Part shown: positions 10,541 through 23,385 of the stretch, piece by piece
Numbering within the stretch: position 1 is the stretch's first letter
How the letters are laid out: the number at the start of each line of letters is the position of its first letter
Assembly (NCBI GenBank): GCA_016165875.1
Contig: JABBOT010000080.1
Location: 15,222,064 to 15,286,063 of the forward strand
From: Acanthopleura granulata
Taxonomy: Eukaryota > Mollusca > Polyplacophora > Chitonida > Chitonidae
Reading direction: 5' to 3'
DNA: 64,000 nucleotides
Translations under genes and position numbers: made by a program
Notes under the pieces: model-generated
Seen by the model: only the letters and a program-made list of their open reading frames with translations
Told to the model about the DNA's origin: nothing
Database searches by the model: none

Positions 10541-11979
10541 ACATTAAGTCTTGTCTCATGCTTACCGTTGAGAGACCTGTGCGTGATATACAAAGATGGC
10601 TTAATTAAGTGTGTACCATCAGGCGGAAAAGAAAGAAATCACATACCGCTGATGCGTACAGTTATATTAATTAAACACACCTGTGAAAAAATATGATATG
10701 GAAGAGAAAAAAATTTCTATCCAGCGAGGTCTGTAGGTCCGCAGCAAGCCTGGCCACACCTGTTACCATGTGACATACAAATATATGTTGCAGTCATAAT
10801 TATTGTTATCTCAACACCTACTCCAAAGTGTTTAAGAACGTTTTCTTTGAATCTTTATTCGCTCGACAACGATGTTAGAATGTACATCGAAACGTTGCGG
10901 AATAATAAATCAGAAGTTGTTATCCATATGAACTGTGTGATTTTACTTCAAAGAGACCGCCAGTTTGGGCTTGAATACACGCTGACTTCAAGCTACAGCT
11001 AAATATACACGTCTGTATTGATTTATAATATGATGAAATATATAGATATCGAGCTTAAAATGAGTCTATTGTTAATTGCCAAATAAGTAAGATATCCTAA
11101 TCAAAATCATGAATAGATATATATCCTATATATGACAGTGTGTGTCGGCGACGTCCTGTAAATTGCAAACTTATTTGCTTTCCAAAGTTTAATAAGGCCA
11201 CATTATTATACATGTATCAGTTAAAATATATCGAACTTTTTTTTTCTTTCTTTTTTTTTTTTGTTTATACAGAATGGAAAGAAATATATCCATGTTTTTT
11301 CACTAGGTTTAACGGAAACTGCCGACTGTTGGTTCCTTAGTATAAAACATGGCAGCCAAAGTAGGTCACTCACTGGAAGCGTTTTCCTAACGCTTAACGC
11401 TTTCCAAGATATTTCTGACAACGATTTAATCCGTAATTAGGAACAGATTAATCCTTGAGATCAACTGAAAAGCATTCCGTCATCCCTCAACAACAGATTT
11501 AACCGGAAAGTCTTTTTCTGGGTTGCAAAGAGAATAAATCGGACATGAGCTGAAGGAACACGTTGGGAGTTATTGAGCTTGGACGGTTCCATTGTAAAAT
11601 TATCAACAGAATTTTCAAGACAAGGGTATCGGAGAATAACACAACATAGACACTAAACCGTTGGTGTACATTTTGTTTTCTTCGGCAAAAGAATCTAATC
11701 TTCATGTTATGATAAATATATATATAACCCGGGTCATTTGACTAGAATTTGATGAAACGTTGGACTCCATCAATAATGTGAATTTAACAATAAGTGAGTA
11801 AACATCCTGAATGTCTGAAATTTCAATAGGTAATAAATTAATTGTGTAAATTACTTACTTGCGTGTAGCAAATTAAATACGCCCTTTATCGGAATAAAGC
11901 TCAAGTCAAAATGTTGTACTTTGATATTTAATCAACAGGATGGAGAATAAATCGACAGTAGAGACGACAGTGTAAACCC

Positions 11980-12160
11980 TACACTGTAAATAAAGTTTTT
12001 GACATCAAACCACTTAAAAAAACATGAGTGTCACGCTTTTAAACACTTAGTGTTTAAGGTTAAATATGGTGACTTATTTAAAAACACAAATGTGTTTATA
12101 TATAAAACACAAAGTGTTTTTAAGCTTGTCCTTACTTTTAAAACATCTTCAATGTTAAAA
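11980..12160. repeat. AAACAC/GTGTTT inverted-repeat stretch
   Basis: Alternating AAACAC and GTGTTT words (for example TTTAAACACTTAGTGTTTAA and AAAACACAAAGTGTTTTTAA) form nested palindromes. A similar stretch lies at 17786-17990. Possibly a small inverted-repeat transposon; the ends are not resolved. Confidence 0.4.
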
Positions 12161-12161
12161 T

Positions 12162-12240
12162 AAAATTTATTTGATTGGTGTTTTACGCTCTACTCAAGAA
12201 TGTTTTACTTATACGACGGCGTTCAGCATTATGGTGCCCT
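12162..12240 (-). mobile_element. SINE tail fragment
   Basis: TTTATTTGATTGGTGTTTTA, then CTACTCAAGAATGTTTTACT and TATACGACGGCGTTCAGCAT: the 3' end of the main SINE in minus orientation, truncated after the GCATTATGG block. Confidence 0.75.
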
Positions 12241-12694
12241 TTAAAATGAAACATGATTTGTGAATGCTCTTTAAAAGTATTTCTAAATATACTGTACCAT
12301 ATTTAGAGTTAGCTGCAGATTGGGTGAAGAACACATTGCACCGTAAGATAAATTAACTCCTGAAACGGTCCACACTGACATTATAAATAAAAAAGAAAAT
12401 ACCAGAATGGATAATAATTCCAAATTTTATTAATTTTCTTTTCAAGAAGTCGGGAAAATGGCTAAGAACAAAGTCTTGCAGACACACTGACTGGCAACTA
12501 AACTTGCATACAAAATACGAACAGCCCACTGTTCAGTTTCAATCATTTTTGCAGGATGTGGTTAATTTCTCCCGCCTGTCTGTTGGGCTTTATAGGCCTA
12601 TAGTCCTGGTTAATCAAAAATTTCTGAAGCAATCACGGACACATTTGGAATAGATTCTTGCATATTACATGAGAACCACTGTTGTTCGCATAGT

Positions 12695-12833
12695 CTATGT
12701 ATTTTCTGTGTCACCAGCAGCCACAACACTGTCCTTGAATGGATTTGATTCTCTGAAGATCACGAATTTAGGTCCCGACTCCACTTCAGTTTTGTTGTAG
12801 GTCAAGGTGATATCTCCATCGTCTTGCAGCATC
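12695..12833 (-). CDS. Terminal coding exon of an unrecognised gene
   Basis: After an acceptor TTGTTTGCAG (AG at 12835-12834) the minus strand reads 46 codons: MLQDDGDITLTYNKTEVESG, PKFVIFRESNPFKDSVVAAG, DTENT, then a TAG stop. Amino-acid composition, the acceptor and the clean stop look like a real last exon. I do not recognise the family. Nearby minus-strand exons at 15872-15959 and possibly 17243-17277 may belong to the same gene, but the phases need at least one more unseen exon between. Confidence 0.5.
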
Positions 12834-14789
12834 CTGCAAACAATGACAATTTAAACTAGAACCGATAAGCACCGAAATAAATTCTATGATGAATGCTCGG
12901 GTTTCTTGCATGTAGGTAATTCTGTTGCCTGGCCTGTGCATATGATCAAGACACTGCAGTAAATCTATTATAGTTTCACACTTTTATCCATCAACTGTTT
13001 ATAGTGCAAGCTAGGAGGTTGTGAGACTCGCTTTATGAGAAAAGCCAGTACTAATTAGTGATAAACATTCGACTTGTTGCCTGCAGGCTGGGGATGTCAC
13101 CCGTACTGGCCTAAACGACAACAAGTCTTCGGTTCTGTGTTTCACGTTTATGGCAACCAACATGACCATCAGGAAACAGAAAATCGGTTACGAAAAACAT
13201 TTTTCTCACTAATTAAGATAAAATGTGTACATAAATAATTGATATAACCATAAGTTATATAGTCTAACTCTTTAACATTTTAAGCAGCACACATATGTGA
13301 ATGTCTCTCCCTAAGAAAGGGGCCAGGGAGATTTTCACTGATACCCAGCCAACATATAGTTTCTGTACTTATTGTACAAACTATGCTTCAGGTGAGGCAC
13401 GGTTATCTATACAACAGAGTTAGCAGTTATAGATCCCTGCTGCATGTGGTCGGACTCAACCCCATTTGAATTGTTAAGAACACTCCATTTCACCTCAGAT
13501 GATTCAAATAAACCTCATAAAAATCAAGTAATAAGGTTTATAAATCTCCTCTTGGCATGTCTTACATAATGTTGAGGTATTACTTCAACAACGATACATT
13601 ATACAACGACCAATTTTCCTTATTACCGACCTGTGACTTCTGACTCGTTTAAAACAAATTTAAGCCTAAACTGACATTTACATCTGTATTGTTTATAGCA
13701 GATAAACATTGGTATGGGTCAGTACCATTCTAGAATATGACAGCTTCCTTATAATTCCTTGAAAAATGATTTAAATCACTTGACATAACCATGGCACTGG
13801 CGCTCGCAGAGCTGGCCTAAAGTCGCGCGGTCTGATCTACAGTTAATCGACCTGAGATCGGGTCTGGGTATTCGGCAAAACCGCTATAAGAAATGATCCA
13901 AATCCACTACTGTTCAACTGCTATTGACCTTCTATATTCAGCGAGGGAAGCAATATTTATTGAATATGGCACACACACGGCGTTAGACGATGAATGATTT
14001 TACAAGACGGCTGCCAAGTATGAAGCAGGGGTGGGGCCCGTGAAGATCGAAAGCAGTACAAATACAAAACGAGCGCGATCATATTTTTTTTCATTTATGT
14101 ATACAGATAAAAAGGTGTGAATCTCTGAATCATTTGCCTCTCATAAACTGACACGTCTGGCACTGTAGTCCGAATGACCCTTACAAAAACAACAAAATAT
14201 CCCAGCACGAGGAGGAGAAACAAATGACAATTTTAACTGTTAAATTCATTTTACTGAATTGATACATCACCTCTCCTCACTATAATACCTTTTAACAAGA
14301 CAATGTAGAAATACTGCACATCAGAAAAGTTAAATCTGTGCAACATCTGTAGAACTAATTAACATTGGTTATACTTTGGTCAACAACTTCCGGTCTGAGA
14401 GCTTGGAAATTGTCATGACTATATAATGCATTGCTACGCCTTCGAATAGAATACATAAGAAGAAGTCATAAGGGGACACAATGCCTTTTCTGACTGAACA
14501 CTGAAACAAAGTCATTCGTTTCATAAAACACACAGCCACGGAATGGTATCAAACCAGTCACTTCATACTAACACAGGCAAATTTGTTCTAATTGGTTTTT
14601 ATTCCTGAGTGCCAAACAAACAAGCATGAACGTATACGTCACATTTTTACTGGGATTTGAAAAAGAAATCATGAAGAATTCGGTGGTCTGTGGCAGCTTC
14701 ACAGCCTTCCTAATCATCAGCAAGGGTGGCAAGGGTAACTGGCAAGGGTAGATCATAGCACGGACTCAATGAAGTCGAGCGAATATACG

Positions 14790-15565
14790 TGTATGTAATA
14801 CACAAACAGAGGAACTCCGATAAACGAAAATTTCATTGTGACTCAGTTTTTCAGCATTTTATTTCGCCATCATCGGGAGAGTGATTGCGATGAACAAACA
14901 ATGCCATATACAAAGTTCACAGTGATGTAAGAAATAAACAGCCACAAAATAGGTAAAAGAAAATCATAAAATCATCAACTCAAGCCTACGAGTTAGATAA
15001 CCTGCTGACTAATAATGGATTAACAAAAGAAACCTAAATCAGGGATTACTGTGAATGTCGGTGATGAGAGAAGAGTATGTCTGTTGTTGTTGGGGCTGGG
15101 GGAGTGTGAGGAAGGGGGGATTCTAGATAGGGTATATTGATCATATGAAGACTTCATATGAATATATATAAAAATACAGACGTAACAGTAGGGTACCCTG
15201 TCTATGTTAACATCCCACCCTCATCCCTTCTCTCGCCACAGCCATTCACAGTAATTCCTGACTATGGATGTGTTTTCGTTTGTTAATCCTTTATTAGTCA
15301 GTAGGTTAGCTAATTTGATGAGGTCATGATTTTACCATTCTCTGTTACCGCTGTTAGGACTGTTTATGTGTTCATGATAGCAGGATATACACCATAAAAT
15401 GTTTAATAATTCCCATAACAACCCATAACAATATGCACTATATATATGTCATTGCTTGTTCATTATAATCACTGCTCTGGTGATGGCAAAATAGAATGCC
15501 AATATACTGAGTGACAATGAAGTTATCATTTTTCGAATGTGTATTACACTACTAATGTATTACTT
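14790..15565. mobile_element. Large fold-back element with ~280-bp arms
   Basis: The left arm (GTAATACACA, TTTCATTGTGACTCAG, TTTATTTCGCCATCA, GTGATTGCGATGAACAA) is inverted in the right arm near 15230-15560 (TTGTTCATTATAATCAC, TGATGGCAAAATA, CTGAGTGACAATGAA, TGTATTACAC). The arms also share ATTCACAGTAATTCCTGA and GTTAATCC.TTATTAGTCAG inverted. About 160 bp of loop, no transposase. Confidence 0.7.
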
Positions 15566-15871
15566 AAAACTCCTCAGTAGCACGACAGGATACATGTATG
15601 TGTGCATACAGGAAAACATGCTTAAGCTCTAATTACTGCATTCAACAATTTAACAGTTACTATAACAATGTAAAACCCGCTAAATTTCTATACGCGAAGA
15701 CCTGTTAAACACCTGAACCACCGGGTCAAATTACCTTGATCACCTAATCATTTAGGCATATGGGCAAACAAACTGAAACAATTGCAGTCGCAGAATGCAA
15801 AATTTTCCTGAAAAATGGATATTTAAATTGTGATAAAATTAAACGATATTGTTTTTTTCTTATGTACTTAC

Positions 15872-15959
15872 ATCTTTGATGACCAAAATTAACTTTCACC
15901 ACCCTCTTATTCGATGTCATGCGCCACAATAATGTTGCGACCAGCTTCTTATCAGCTTT
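15872..15959 (-). CDS. Internal exon of the same unrecognised gene (probable)
   Basis: Acceptor CTAATATTTCAG (AG at 15961-15960) and consensus donor AGAT|GTAAGT at 15871. It encodes KADKKLVATLLWRMTSNKRV, then VKVNFGHQR. The donor leaves phase 1, whereas the exon at 12695-12833 enters in phase 2, so an intermediate exon would be required. Confidence 0.5.
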
Positions 15960-17242
15960 CTGAAATATTAGAGTCTTTGAATTATTTATTTGAATGGTGT
16001 TTTACGCCGTGGTGTTTTGTGCTGTGCTTTCACTGGTTAAGAAATGGAATTTTTGATTTTACAAAAAAATAAATAAAAACCCCAAAATACTGTACATAGC
16101 TTATAATCTGTTCTGTACCCGAAATCTTTGATATGTGTTACCTTGAAATTTCTCGAGACCATCGCTGGTTTTGAACTCCCACCACACATCAGTGTACCAT
16201 CCGTCGGCAATCATCTATACCACAGCACCTTTCGGTTTGCTGTCTCAAATGCTTTTTTTAAGACGCGGTTAAGATAGATGAATTTAGTCAGGATTCAGTG
16301 TGCATGTGCACATGTCACATGGTTTTGTCACGTGGACAATATTTGAAAAGAGATCCACTGTGTTACAGTCATTGTTCATACAGGACTCTGTGAGGAATGT
16401 TTCGTGGAGGACAGTATCCCACACATTATGTTTCGTTGTCTACGCCATACATATCCCCGGCATATTATGCCCGCAGACCAACGCCCCCTCGGCATCTGTC
16501 GTATTGACGAAGTTACAGTGGCCTACTGAGTGCTACGAAAGATCAGACCAGGATACTCTTGGACACTGTGGCAAATTTCCCAACTCCATGCCATAGAGTC
16601 TGGGCACCCCACCAAATAGTTACCCCCATGTAGTGTAGTTAATAAGTCTTAGTAAAGTATATCAATATATTAGTTATATAAGTACACACATATATATGTT
16701 TTTTTTAAACTAATAAGTATCATTTACTAAATGTGCAAGTAACCTCAAGTTCTGTGTGGCGTGCGCCGCCCCGGTGGGACGGAAACCGTCATTATAAAGT
16801 AGTCCCCACCCCCACCCCAATTACAGTCAGTGTTCAACAAGGCTTATTCAGGGAAGCATGAATGAACTGACGTCACGTGCCGCTTGGAAAGCGACACGCC
16901 CCGCAGCCTCATCTTTATTATAACCAAGCTGTTCACATCTCTGACAACAGCACTCCAAAAGTTGCCGAAATGCACTTTTTAAGGCGATGGAAGTGTCAAA
17001 AGTAAGACTGAGGAATATTGCACATCTTTATTATAACACGACGTACAGCATACGGGTTCCGCATGTCTGCAACAACCAACGACACTGCCGTCTTATCGAA
17101 CAAAGCTACATCTTAGCAAGCGTGCGTAAATTCCATGTCCTTTACTCCGTAAATACCTTTAATGTTTCTGTGAGTCATAACCTTTAAGAATAGTAAAATA
17201 TTATTGAGATATTGTGACAAAACTTAAAGATAATATACATAC

Positions 17243-17277
17243 CTTTTCTGTCTCTTTCTCTGCCCTCAATCCTTCGT
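17243..17277 (-). CDS. Possible 35-bp microexon upstream of 15872-15959
   Basis: TTTGACTAAAG acceptor and AAAAG|GTATGT donor flank the codons DEGLRAEKETEK, phase 0 at the 3' end. They would join to KADKKLVAT as a charged helix. Support is only splice signals plus phase, so this may be chance. Confidence 0.25.
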
Positions 17278-17785
17278 CTTTAGTCAAAAAGAATGTCCGT
17301 TAGCGCTCGAAACAGGCTTCGGCTGCTTGCGGTCGGTTTGGCGTATTCAAGAAAGCTTTTCCGGGACATTATGCACTTGTATTTTATACATTGCATGTAT
17401 TGTATTTATAGTAATGTTTTATTTATAAAGTAATTTGCAGTGAACAGTAAAGCATCCATGTACAAGACACTGTATAGTTATGAACTCATTCAGAACACTG
17501 GATATGCAATAGTGCTATGTTTGACCAATAAATGTACTGCGTAAAAAAATAAACAAGACAGCAAATAAACGGATTAAATAAATGCAAGATCTATTTACAT
17601 ATATAATATGAAATCTACTGGATAAATGTATCTCACTCACCTATGCCTGTGGTATTCACATTTGCTCCAAAAAACAGAACTTTTTCATATTTTGTGAAAA
17701 AAGACAAGACTTAATATTGGTAAGTACATCAATAATCACGAGGATAAATATTATGGTGCCTAGATCAGTGAGATGTACAACACAC

Positions 17786-17990
17786 CGTATCGTAAAACAC
17801 TTTTACGGACCGAAGTAAAAGACTTTCCCCTAAATAAAACACACGTGTTTTAGTGAATAGGGTGACTGGACCCTAGAGTAACAAATGGTCATGGATTAAA
17901 ACAGTTTTGCCATAAAAGTGTTTTGAGGCCAATTATAAACACTTTCTACACACTTTTAGATGTGTTTTATTTAAGGACACAAACGTGTCA
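17786..17990. repeat. AAACAC/GTGTTT inverted-repeat stretch, second copy
   Basis: AAAACACTTTTACGG, AATAAAACACACGTGTTTTA, AAAAGTGTTTTGAG and TAGATGTGTTTTATTTAAGG form nested inverted repeats like those at 11980-12160. Confidence 0.4.
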
Positions 17991-18327
17991 CTGTGCTCAA
18001 TATGTAGCTTGCAAATGATCCCTTGTAAACTGGCCCCAAGTGTTATTGTAATTATCCATGTAAAAGGTTTTAAAGTGGAAATTAAGTCATACGCCCCCAG
18101 CATGGCTATCCAGATGTAGGTCAAAATACTCCGTGATGTTAATTGTAATACATAAGAGGTCAGTGGCCGACCATTACTCAAAATGCGCCAAAGGAGGGAT
18201 CTCGTTAACATAGCTTCTCGTTAACAAGAGAAACTGAAACGGCTAGGTCCTTCTGGTGTTAACGCTGTACCTCTTTCATCTCCAGGCAAGGACAGTTGAA
18301 AATAAACATTGACGAAGTAATGTACGT

Positions 18328-18332
<5 letters not shown>

Positions 18333-18367
<35 letters not shown>
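18333..18367. repeat. (TG)n microsatellite
   Basis: About 17 uninterrupted TG dinucleotides. Confidence 0.95.
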
Positions 18368-18368
<1 letters not shown>

Positions 18369-18478
18369 GTGTGTATTAATGCCGTAGTCAAGAAATTTTC
18401 AATTGTACCATGGTGGTCAGGTTGAAACGTGGAGGAATCCGGTGTTCGAGGATAAAATCACGGCCCGATGGCGAACTT

Positions 18479-18545
18479 ATCTATTTATTTATTTATTTAT
18501 TAGATTGTTGCTTAACACCATACTGAAGAATGTTTCACCTTTACA
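18479..18545 (-). mobile_element. SINE tail fragment
   Basis: (TTTA)n followed by a diverged TTGCTTAACACCATACTGAA and GAATGTTTCACCTTT, the 3' end of the main SINE in minus orientation. Confidence 0.6.
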
Positions 18546-18801
18546 GTCAGTCAATTTTAGGGATACAGGAAAGAGGAAAGCCTGAGGTAAAGCACCTATC
18601 TTTGGTAAGTTACTGACGACCTTTCGCTCATATGACCCACAGATATACGCACGCCGTATTAATATACAGAAGGCAGCTGGCCCTCAATAAACATTACACT
18701 GCTTAAACTTTACACAAGCGTCGTCGATCGTTTATTTTCACCAAGGCCACTCAAGCCGTGAAAATGGAGAAATTTACAAATTACTTCCCAAAGCCCGTTT
18801 T

Positions 18802-18802
<1 letters not shown>

Positions 18803-18841
<39 letters not shown>
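18803..18841. repeat. (AC)n microsatellite
   Basis: About 19 uninterrupted AC dinucleotides, followed by a C-rich tract. Confidence 0.95.
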
Positions 18842-18845
<4 letters not shown>

Positions 18846-18939
18846 CCACGCCCACCCCCACCACCCCTCTCTGCCCATGTGTCCTATAGCGACAGAATGT
18901 TAACGAGTCTCTGGTGAGATTCCCAAAGTGTGGCTCACC

Positions 18940-19102
18940 TCCGGTGAAACGTGGGAAGGTCCGCCAGCAAACTGCGGATGCCCGTGGTTTTCCCGCACGC
19001 TCTGTCTGGCTTCCCCAACCATGATGCTGGCCTCCGTCGTATGATCAGTGAAATATTCTTGAGTATGGCGTAAACCACCAATGAAATAAATAAATAAATG
19101 AA
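18940..19102 (+). mobile_element. SINE, 5'-truncated
   Basis: Body of the main SINE: CACCTCCGGTGAAACGTGGG, GTCCGCCAGCAAACTGCGGA, GATGCTGGCC, AATATTCTTGAGTATGGCGT, then an (AAAT)n tail. The tRNA head is lost. Confidence 0.8.
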
Positions 19103-19321
19103 GTGTGGTCGTCAGTGGTGAACTCCGGTCACCAACTATTGCCACCAACGTCCCGAGAACAATGTGGCATCAGGGAATCCTGAAAATTCCTATTCCAAGA
19201 CTGGGATTTAACCCACAACTCGTGTGACCTATAGCGAGAGAAAGGAAAACATCTTAACCATTCCACTACGTCCACTTAGGTTAGCCATTAACCTTAGAGC
19301 AATACATGTTTTTTCTTTCAA

Positions 19322-19420
19322 CTTATTTGATTGGTGTTTTACGCGGTACTCAAGAATATTTCACTTATACGACGGCAGCCAGCATTATGGTAGGAGGAAA
19401 CCGGACAGAGCCCCTGGGAA
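19322..19420 (-). mobile_element. SINE, truncated
   Basis: TTATTTGATTGGTGTTTTAC, TACTCAAGAATATTTCACTT, ACGACGGCAGCCAGCATTAT and GGAGGAAACCGGACAGAGCC: the 3' third of the main SINE in minus orientation. Confidence 0.85.
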
Positions 19421-21419
19421 AATACATGCATAAACATATACGTATAACACGGATGTTTACATGTACCATAAAGACTCTTGTTTTGCCACGCCCCCCCCCC
19501 CCCCGCATGGAGATATTGTTACACTGCTAAACAATAATTCATGTTTATTTTAGATAAGCCCATTCATTTCTGACAAACGTGATGGCTGCAGCGAGAAGGC
19601 AAAGAATCCAAAATCGGCGAAGAAATCGGCTCCTTATGCATGATCGACTTCCGTTATTATTGTTTTCGTTTTATATGTGGTTACAGTTGACCTCGGGACA
19701 TTGGTGTTGTATAGGGTTCCTTCATTCATGTACTTGGTCATTTTTTGTATTCAATACTACCACCGACCTTTGAAAAGTCAGTGAAGAACTCCTTCATGTG
19801 TTATAGGTAGGGCCTAAAAACTTACGCGCAAAGACAAGTGGCCTTGAACCAAATTAAGATTGTCGTCAAAATGTCGGGATTGAACCTGCGCCCTTTTGGC
19901 TGACGGTCATGCGTCCCGGAGTTCAGCTGGGACCTATACGTACCCCCTGCGTGCATTTGGTTCACGTACTCAAACGTGCACGAGTAGCTTGTCAGACTGA
20001 GAGGTCTTGATATTGCAAACTGCTGACATACATAGCTATTGTATTATGATATTTGTTCACAAGAGAACATGAAAACATATGCATGCCTTAACTTACTTTG
20101 CCAAACTGTTGAACACAAGTCTCATGTTTTATGTATCCTGGCAAGCCTGACAAAATTTTCACATCGCGCGTATATCTGAACAGCGAGAATTTACTTTTGA
20201 ATGAAATATTAATACAGTTTAGTGGTTTTAAAACCTTCCATGCAGCATAGCCTAAATGCTTTTGAAGAACAGATAGTGTTTAAATGATGTCAGGCTGTTA
20301 AAAAGTTTTGTGGCTTTTCTCCTATTTTATGTATGTCACGAGTTGATTTAATTTTGTTACTCTCGACACTCCGCTTTCTTCCCCTATCCCTCACCCATAA
20401 ACCTGAGCGCCGTGATGTACAGCACAAACAAATCCTGACACACGGCTTTAAAACACCAAGAAAATAATACATCAATAAAAAAAATTTAATCACGAACTAA
20501 TTAACTAAATAATTAAATAAATGAATAAGTAAATAAATAAAATCAGTGTGCATTTTGTGGTTTTGTCTCCAAACCTGTATAAAATCAGTCTCACGGTTTT
20601 TTGAATTATATTACTCGTGCATAAGATGTGCTTGTGTACATATATGTATGTAGGGTTTTGTCAACTAACCTTGCGCCAAAATGTGTATCTGTGACTTGTA
20701 CCTTCTTCAGAATCCCTCAACTCATGGCTCGTGGTTTGTAAGCAGGCCAGGAAGGTTCAATGTTGATGTTGGTTTAGAGCAATGGTTTCCTCATCTGACG
20801 TTGTTTTAGTGGAGGCAGGCCTGCAGAGTGTAGAGCAAAGTAGAACAGTAACTCAGTAAATATGTGTCATTCACGCAAGACCCACACGTCACATATCCAC
20901 GTGATGCTCTAGGCTGGAAAGTTTGCCCAAATTTCCTTCCCGATGGTTTCCTTATCAATGGCCACGAGTGTCTGTTGGACAGGGTGGATAATTACGTATA
21001 CGGGACTGGAGGGTTGTAGTGTAGCCATTAGTGTATATGAATAAGCAGGTGTAGGCTTTCATATGTAGTTATAATAGTATGCTGTTCACACGAACTCAGG
21101 ACCAGTATTTGCCTGCGTTTTATCAGCACACGCAAACTGGCTACATGAATTTATATCTTGGCCGAGACACTGTCATGCAACATCGCCGTACATCACAGCA
21201 AATCTAATAATTCACAACCTACATGTGTATATGTATATACTGCCAAAAAACTTGTCTTCACTTACTCGAAAATAATTTTTTTTTCTATCTATAAGCTAAG
21301 GCCGTGTTTTCTTATGCCAACCCCTGCCACAGCAGTAATAATAACCGGGCTCCATAATAACTACTCCAGGCTATAGATCTTACCCTTGCTAGACGCCCGA
21401 ACCTGGGATAACACTCACG

Positions 21420-22008
21420 TTGGTTAGCCTTTGGTGCGATTGTGGCTTGTCAGGTTTTCAGATGAATCCCGTTTTCATGTACCCAGTGCCGATAGAAGGC
21501 AGCGAGCTTGGCGGTGGGACGGTGAGCGCTATGCCGACCCCGCTGTCGTGCGTAGAGTGCAGTACGGTAGTGGTGGGGTACTTGTGTGGGTGGAATAAGT
21601 CATGGCCATCGCACTCAACTTCATTTCATCGACTAAGATACCATGATGAAATCCTGCTCCCAGTGGTCGTCCTATTTGTCCGGCGTCATGAGGTGACAGT
21701 TCAGCACGACAATGCCCGTCCCCATGTTGCTGCTGTAGCCGGTGCACATCATTTCTACAGGCCGAAAACGTTGAAGTGCTCGACGGGCCAGCCTGCTCAA
21801 CTGATCTGTCCCCAGTTGTCGGATGTTCTCACTCGGCGTGTTTTTCGGCGACTTCCAGTTCCGTGTAACATCGCGGAGCTGCATGTGTCCCTCACGCAGG
21901 AGTGGGAAAATTTTCCCCAAGTCACAAGTGACTATGTCATCACGTCTATGCGTCGACGATGTGTAGCAGTGCCTCAGGCAAACGTCGGACATACTCGATA
22001 CTGAAGTG
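21420..22008 (+). pseudogene. Decayed Tc1/mariner-type transposase fragment
   Basis: The sequence keeps Tc1-like catalytic-domain landmarks: FSDESRF (first Asp, codon at 21461-21463), QHDNARPHVA (second Asp, near 21705), a SMRRRC block and a terminal GHTRY just before a stop. The FSDESRF part is in a different frame from the later blocks and in-frame stops intervene, so the gene is frameshifted and dead. The PIEHLWD region that supplies the third acidic residue is scrambled. Terminal inverted repeats were not found. Tc1/mariner transposases cut and paste DNA at TA sites. Confidence 0.8.
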
Positions 22009-22845
22009 TGGAATTTCCCAAACCGACCCTATCCCAGTTTCCTAATCTACCTAAGCGATACCATCTGTTGCCCTTTTCCGTCAGTTATGGAAATGTATTG
22101 CTAAGAGTCCATTTCATGCCCCCGTGAAAAACGGTATTGAAAGGAATTTGATAACGCAGTTAATAAATGCATTATCGCAGGAAACGCGATCTCTTGTTTA
22201 GGTGTACTGAACATAAGGGGGGTGTACGCCACCGCATGAAGTTAAGGATTTCCAGAAGATACTTTCACTTTCACTTCCACACTGCTGTTATACATGTATC
22301 CCCCAAGTAAAACGGGACAGTTACAAAAGCTGAGAGTCAGAATGCATCCTTGAAGGATTAATGTATATATTTAGCTACTGTTTATGAGAAACGCAATAAT
22401 TGCTTTAAATCCACTAAAACCGATATATTGACTACAAGCCTTAGCCGATCTCTCGTCGGCTGTCCGTTACCTCAGAAGTGACGTTACAGCTGTTTCGGTT
22501 CATAACCGGGAATTCTTAACAGGACAATGTCATTTTCGAATTGGCTTCTAGTATAGAGACGCAAATATGCTGTTGTTTTTGGTAGATTTAAAGTTATTAT
22601 TGTTTCTCTCAGAGGCCATTCCGACAATATATTGCTTAAATGAGTTATAATCTTTTGGAATTACATGTAGCATCAATAGCTAAATCTGGACACTAATCCT
22701 TATTCCAAGTTATTTTTCTTTCTATAGAGGACCGAGCAAAAAAAAAGAACCTAAGCTAGCATTATAGTGGGAGAGACACATTTTCCAGTAGCACTATATA
22801 CATCATCTCAAAGGCCAGTTCATGCTGCTTCGAACTATGGCCTCC

Positions 22846-23200
22846 ATTATTTTTTGGCTTTTTTTTACATTTTAATCACTGTGAAAAAATAGCCCAAAAA
22901 TAATGACCATATCTGGAGTCAGCACGAAATGGGTAGGCTTACTTTGTTTAAATGTAGCCTGTTCTTTGAGCATTTTGTATCATTTGCACACTTAGAAAAA
23001 AAACCAGCAATTTAAAAGAACATATCACATTTAAACAAAGTACGCATCATGTACAAGTCGTACTGACTCCAGATATGATCCTTATTACTTTCCGGATTTT
23101 TTTTACAGAAATTAAAATTGAAATAAAGAGTGCAGTGCTGCGGTGAACGTTTTGGACCATATTAAACAGAGTGAAGCACAGTGACGTCACGGATTTTTTT
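22846..23200. mobile_element. Fold-back element (ATATCTGGAGTCAG family)
   Basis: The left arm ATATCTGGAGTCAGCACGA ... TTACTTTGTTTAAATGTAG ... TGTTCTTTGAG is inverted in the right arm (AAAGAACATATCACATTTAA, AAAGTACGCATC, ACTGACTCCAGATAT). Reverse-complemented, 23010-23200 matches 48140-48345 inside ATP2C1. A further partial copy follows at 23293-23385. No ORF. Confidence 0.7.
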
Positions 23201-23292
23201 TCGGAGGATGTTCAGCAGCTGAAAAGAATCTCTGACGTCATTATGCTTCAACCTAATCATTATGATCCCAGAAGACCATGGTAATGCCTCAG

Positions 23293-23385
23293 TCTTTATT
23301 TCTATTTTAATCACGGGAAGAAATGCCGCACGAAGTGGCCTTTTAGATGATGCGCCCTTTGTTGTAAATGTCGTCTGTTGTTTTA
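23293..23385. mobile_element. Partial copy of the 22.85-kb fold-back element
   Basis: CTTTATTTCTATTTTAATCA, GAAATGCC, GTGGCCTTTTAGATGATGCG and TTTGTTGTAAATG match the same order of words as 48214-48345, in the same orientation. Confidence 0.5.

Larger units (their letters stand above)
10541..12694. other. Intergenic DNA
   Basis: AT-rich sequence between the SLC17-like gene start and the unrecognised minus-strand gene. Apart from an inverted-repeat stretch and a SINE fragment noted separately, nothing coding is seen. Open frames here (11140-11705) show no family resemblance and no splice support. Confidence 0.4.

Noticed and set aside
19579..19773. Frame starting MMAAARRQRIQNRRRNRLLM after an acceptor-like TTTATTTTAG
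   Set aside because: The basic start recalls some DNA-transposon proteins, but no catalytic motif follows and the rest looks random.
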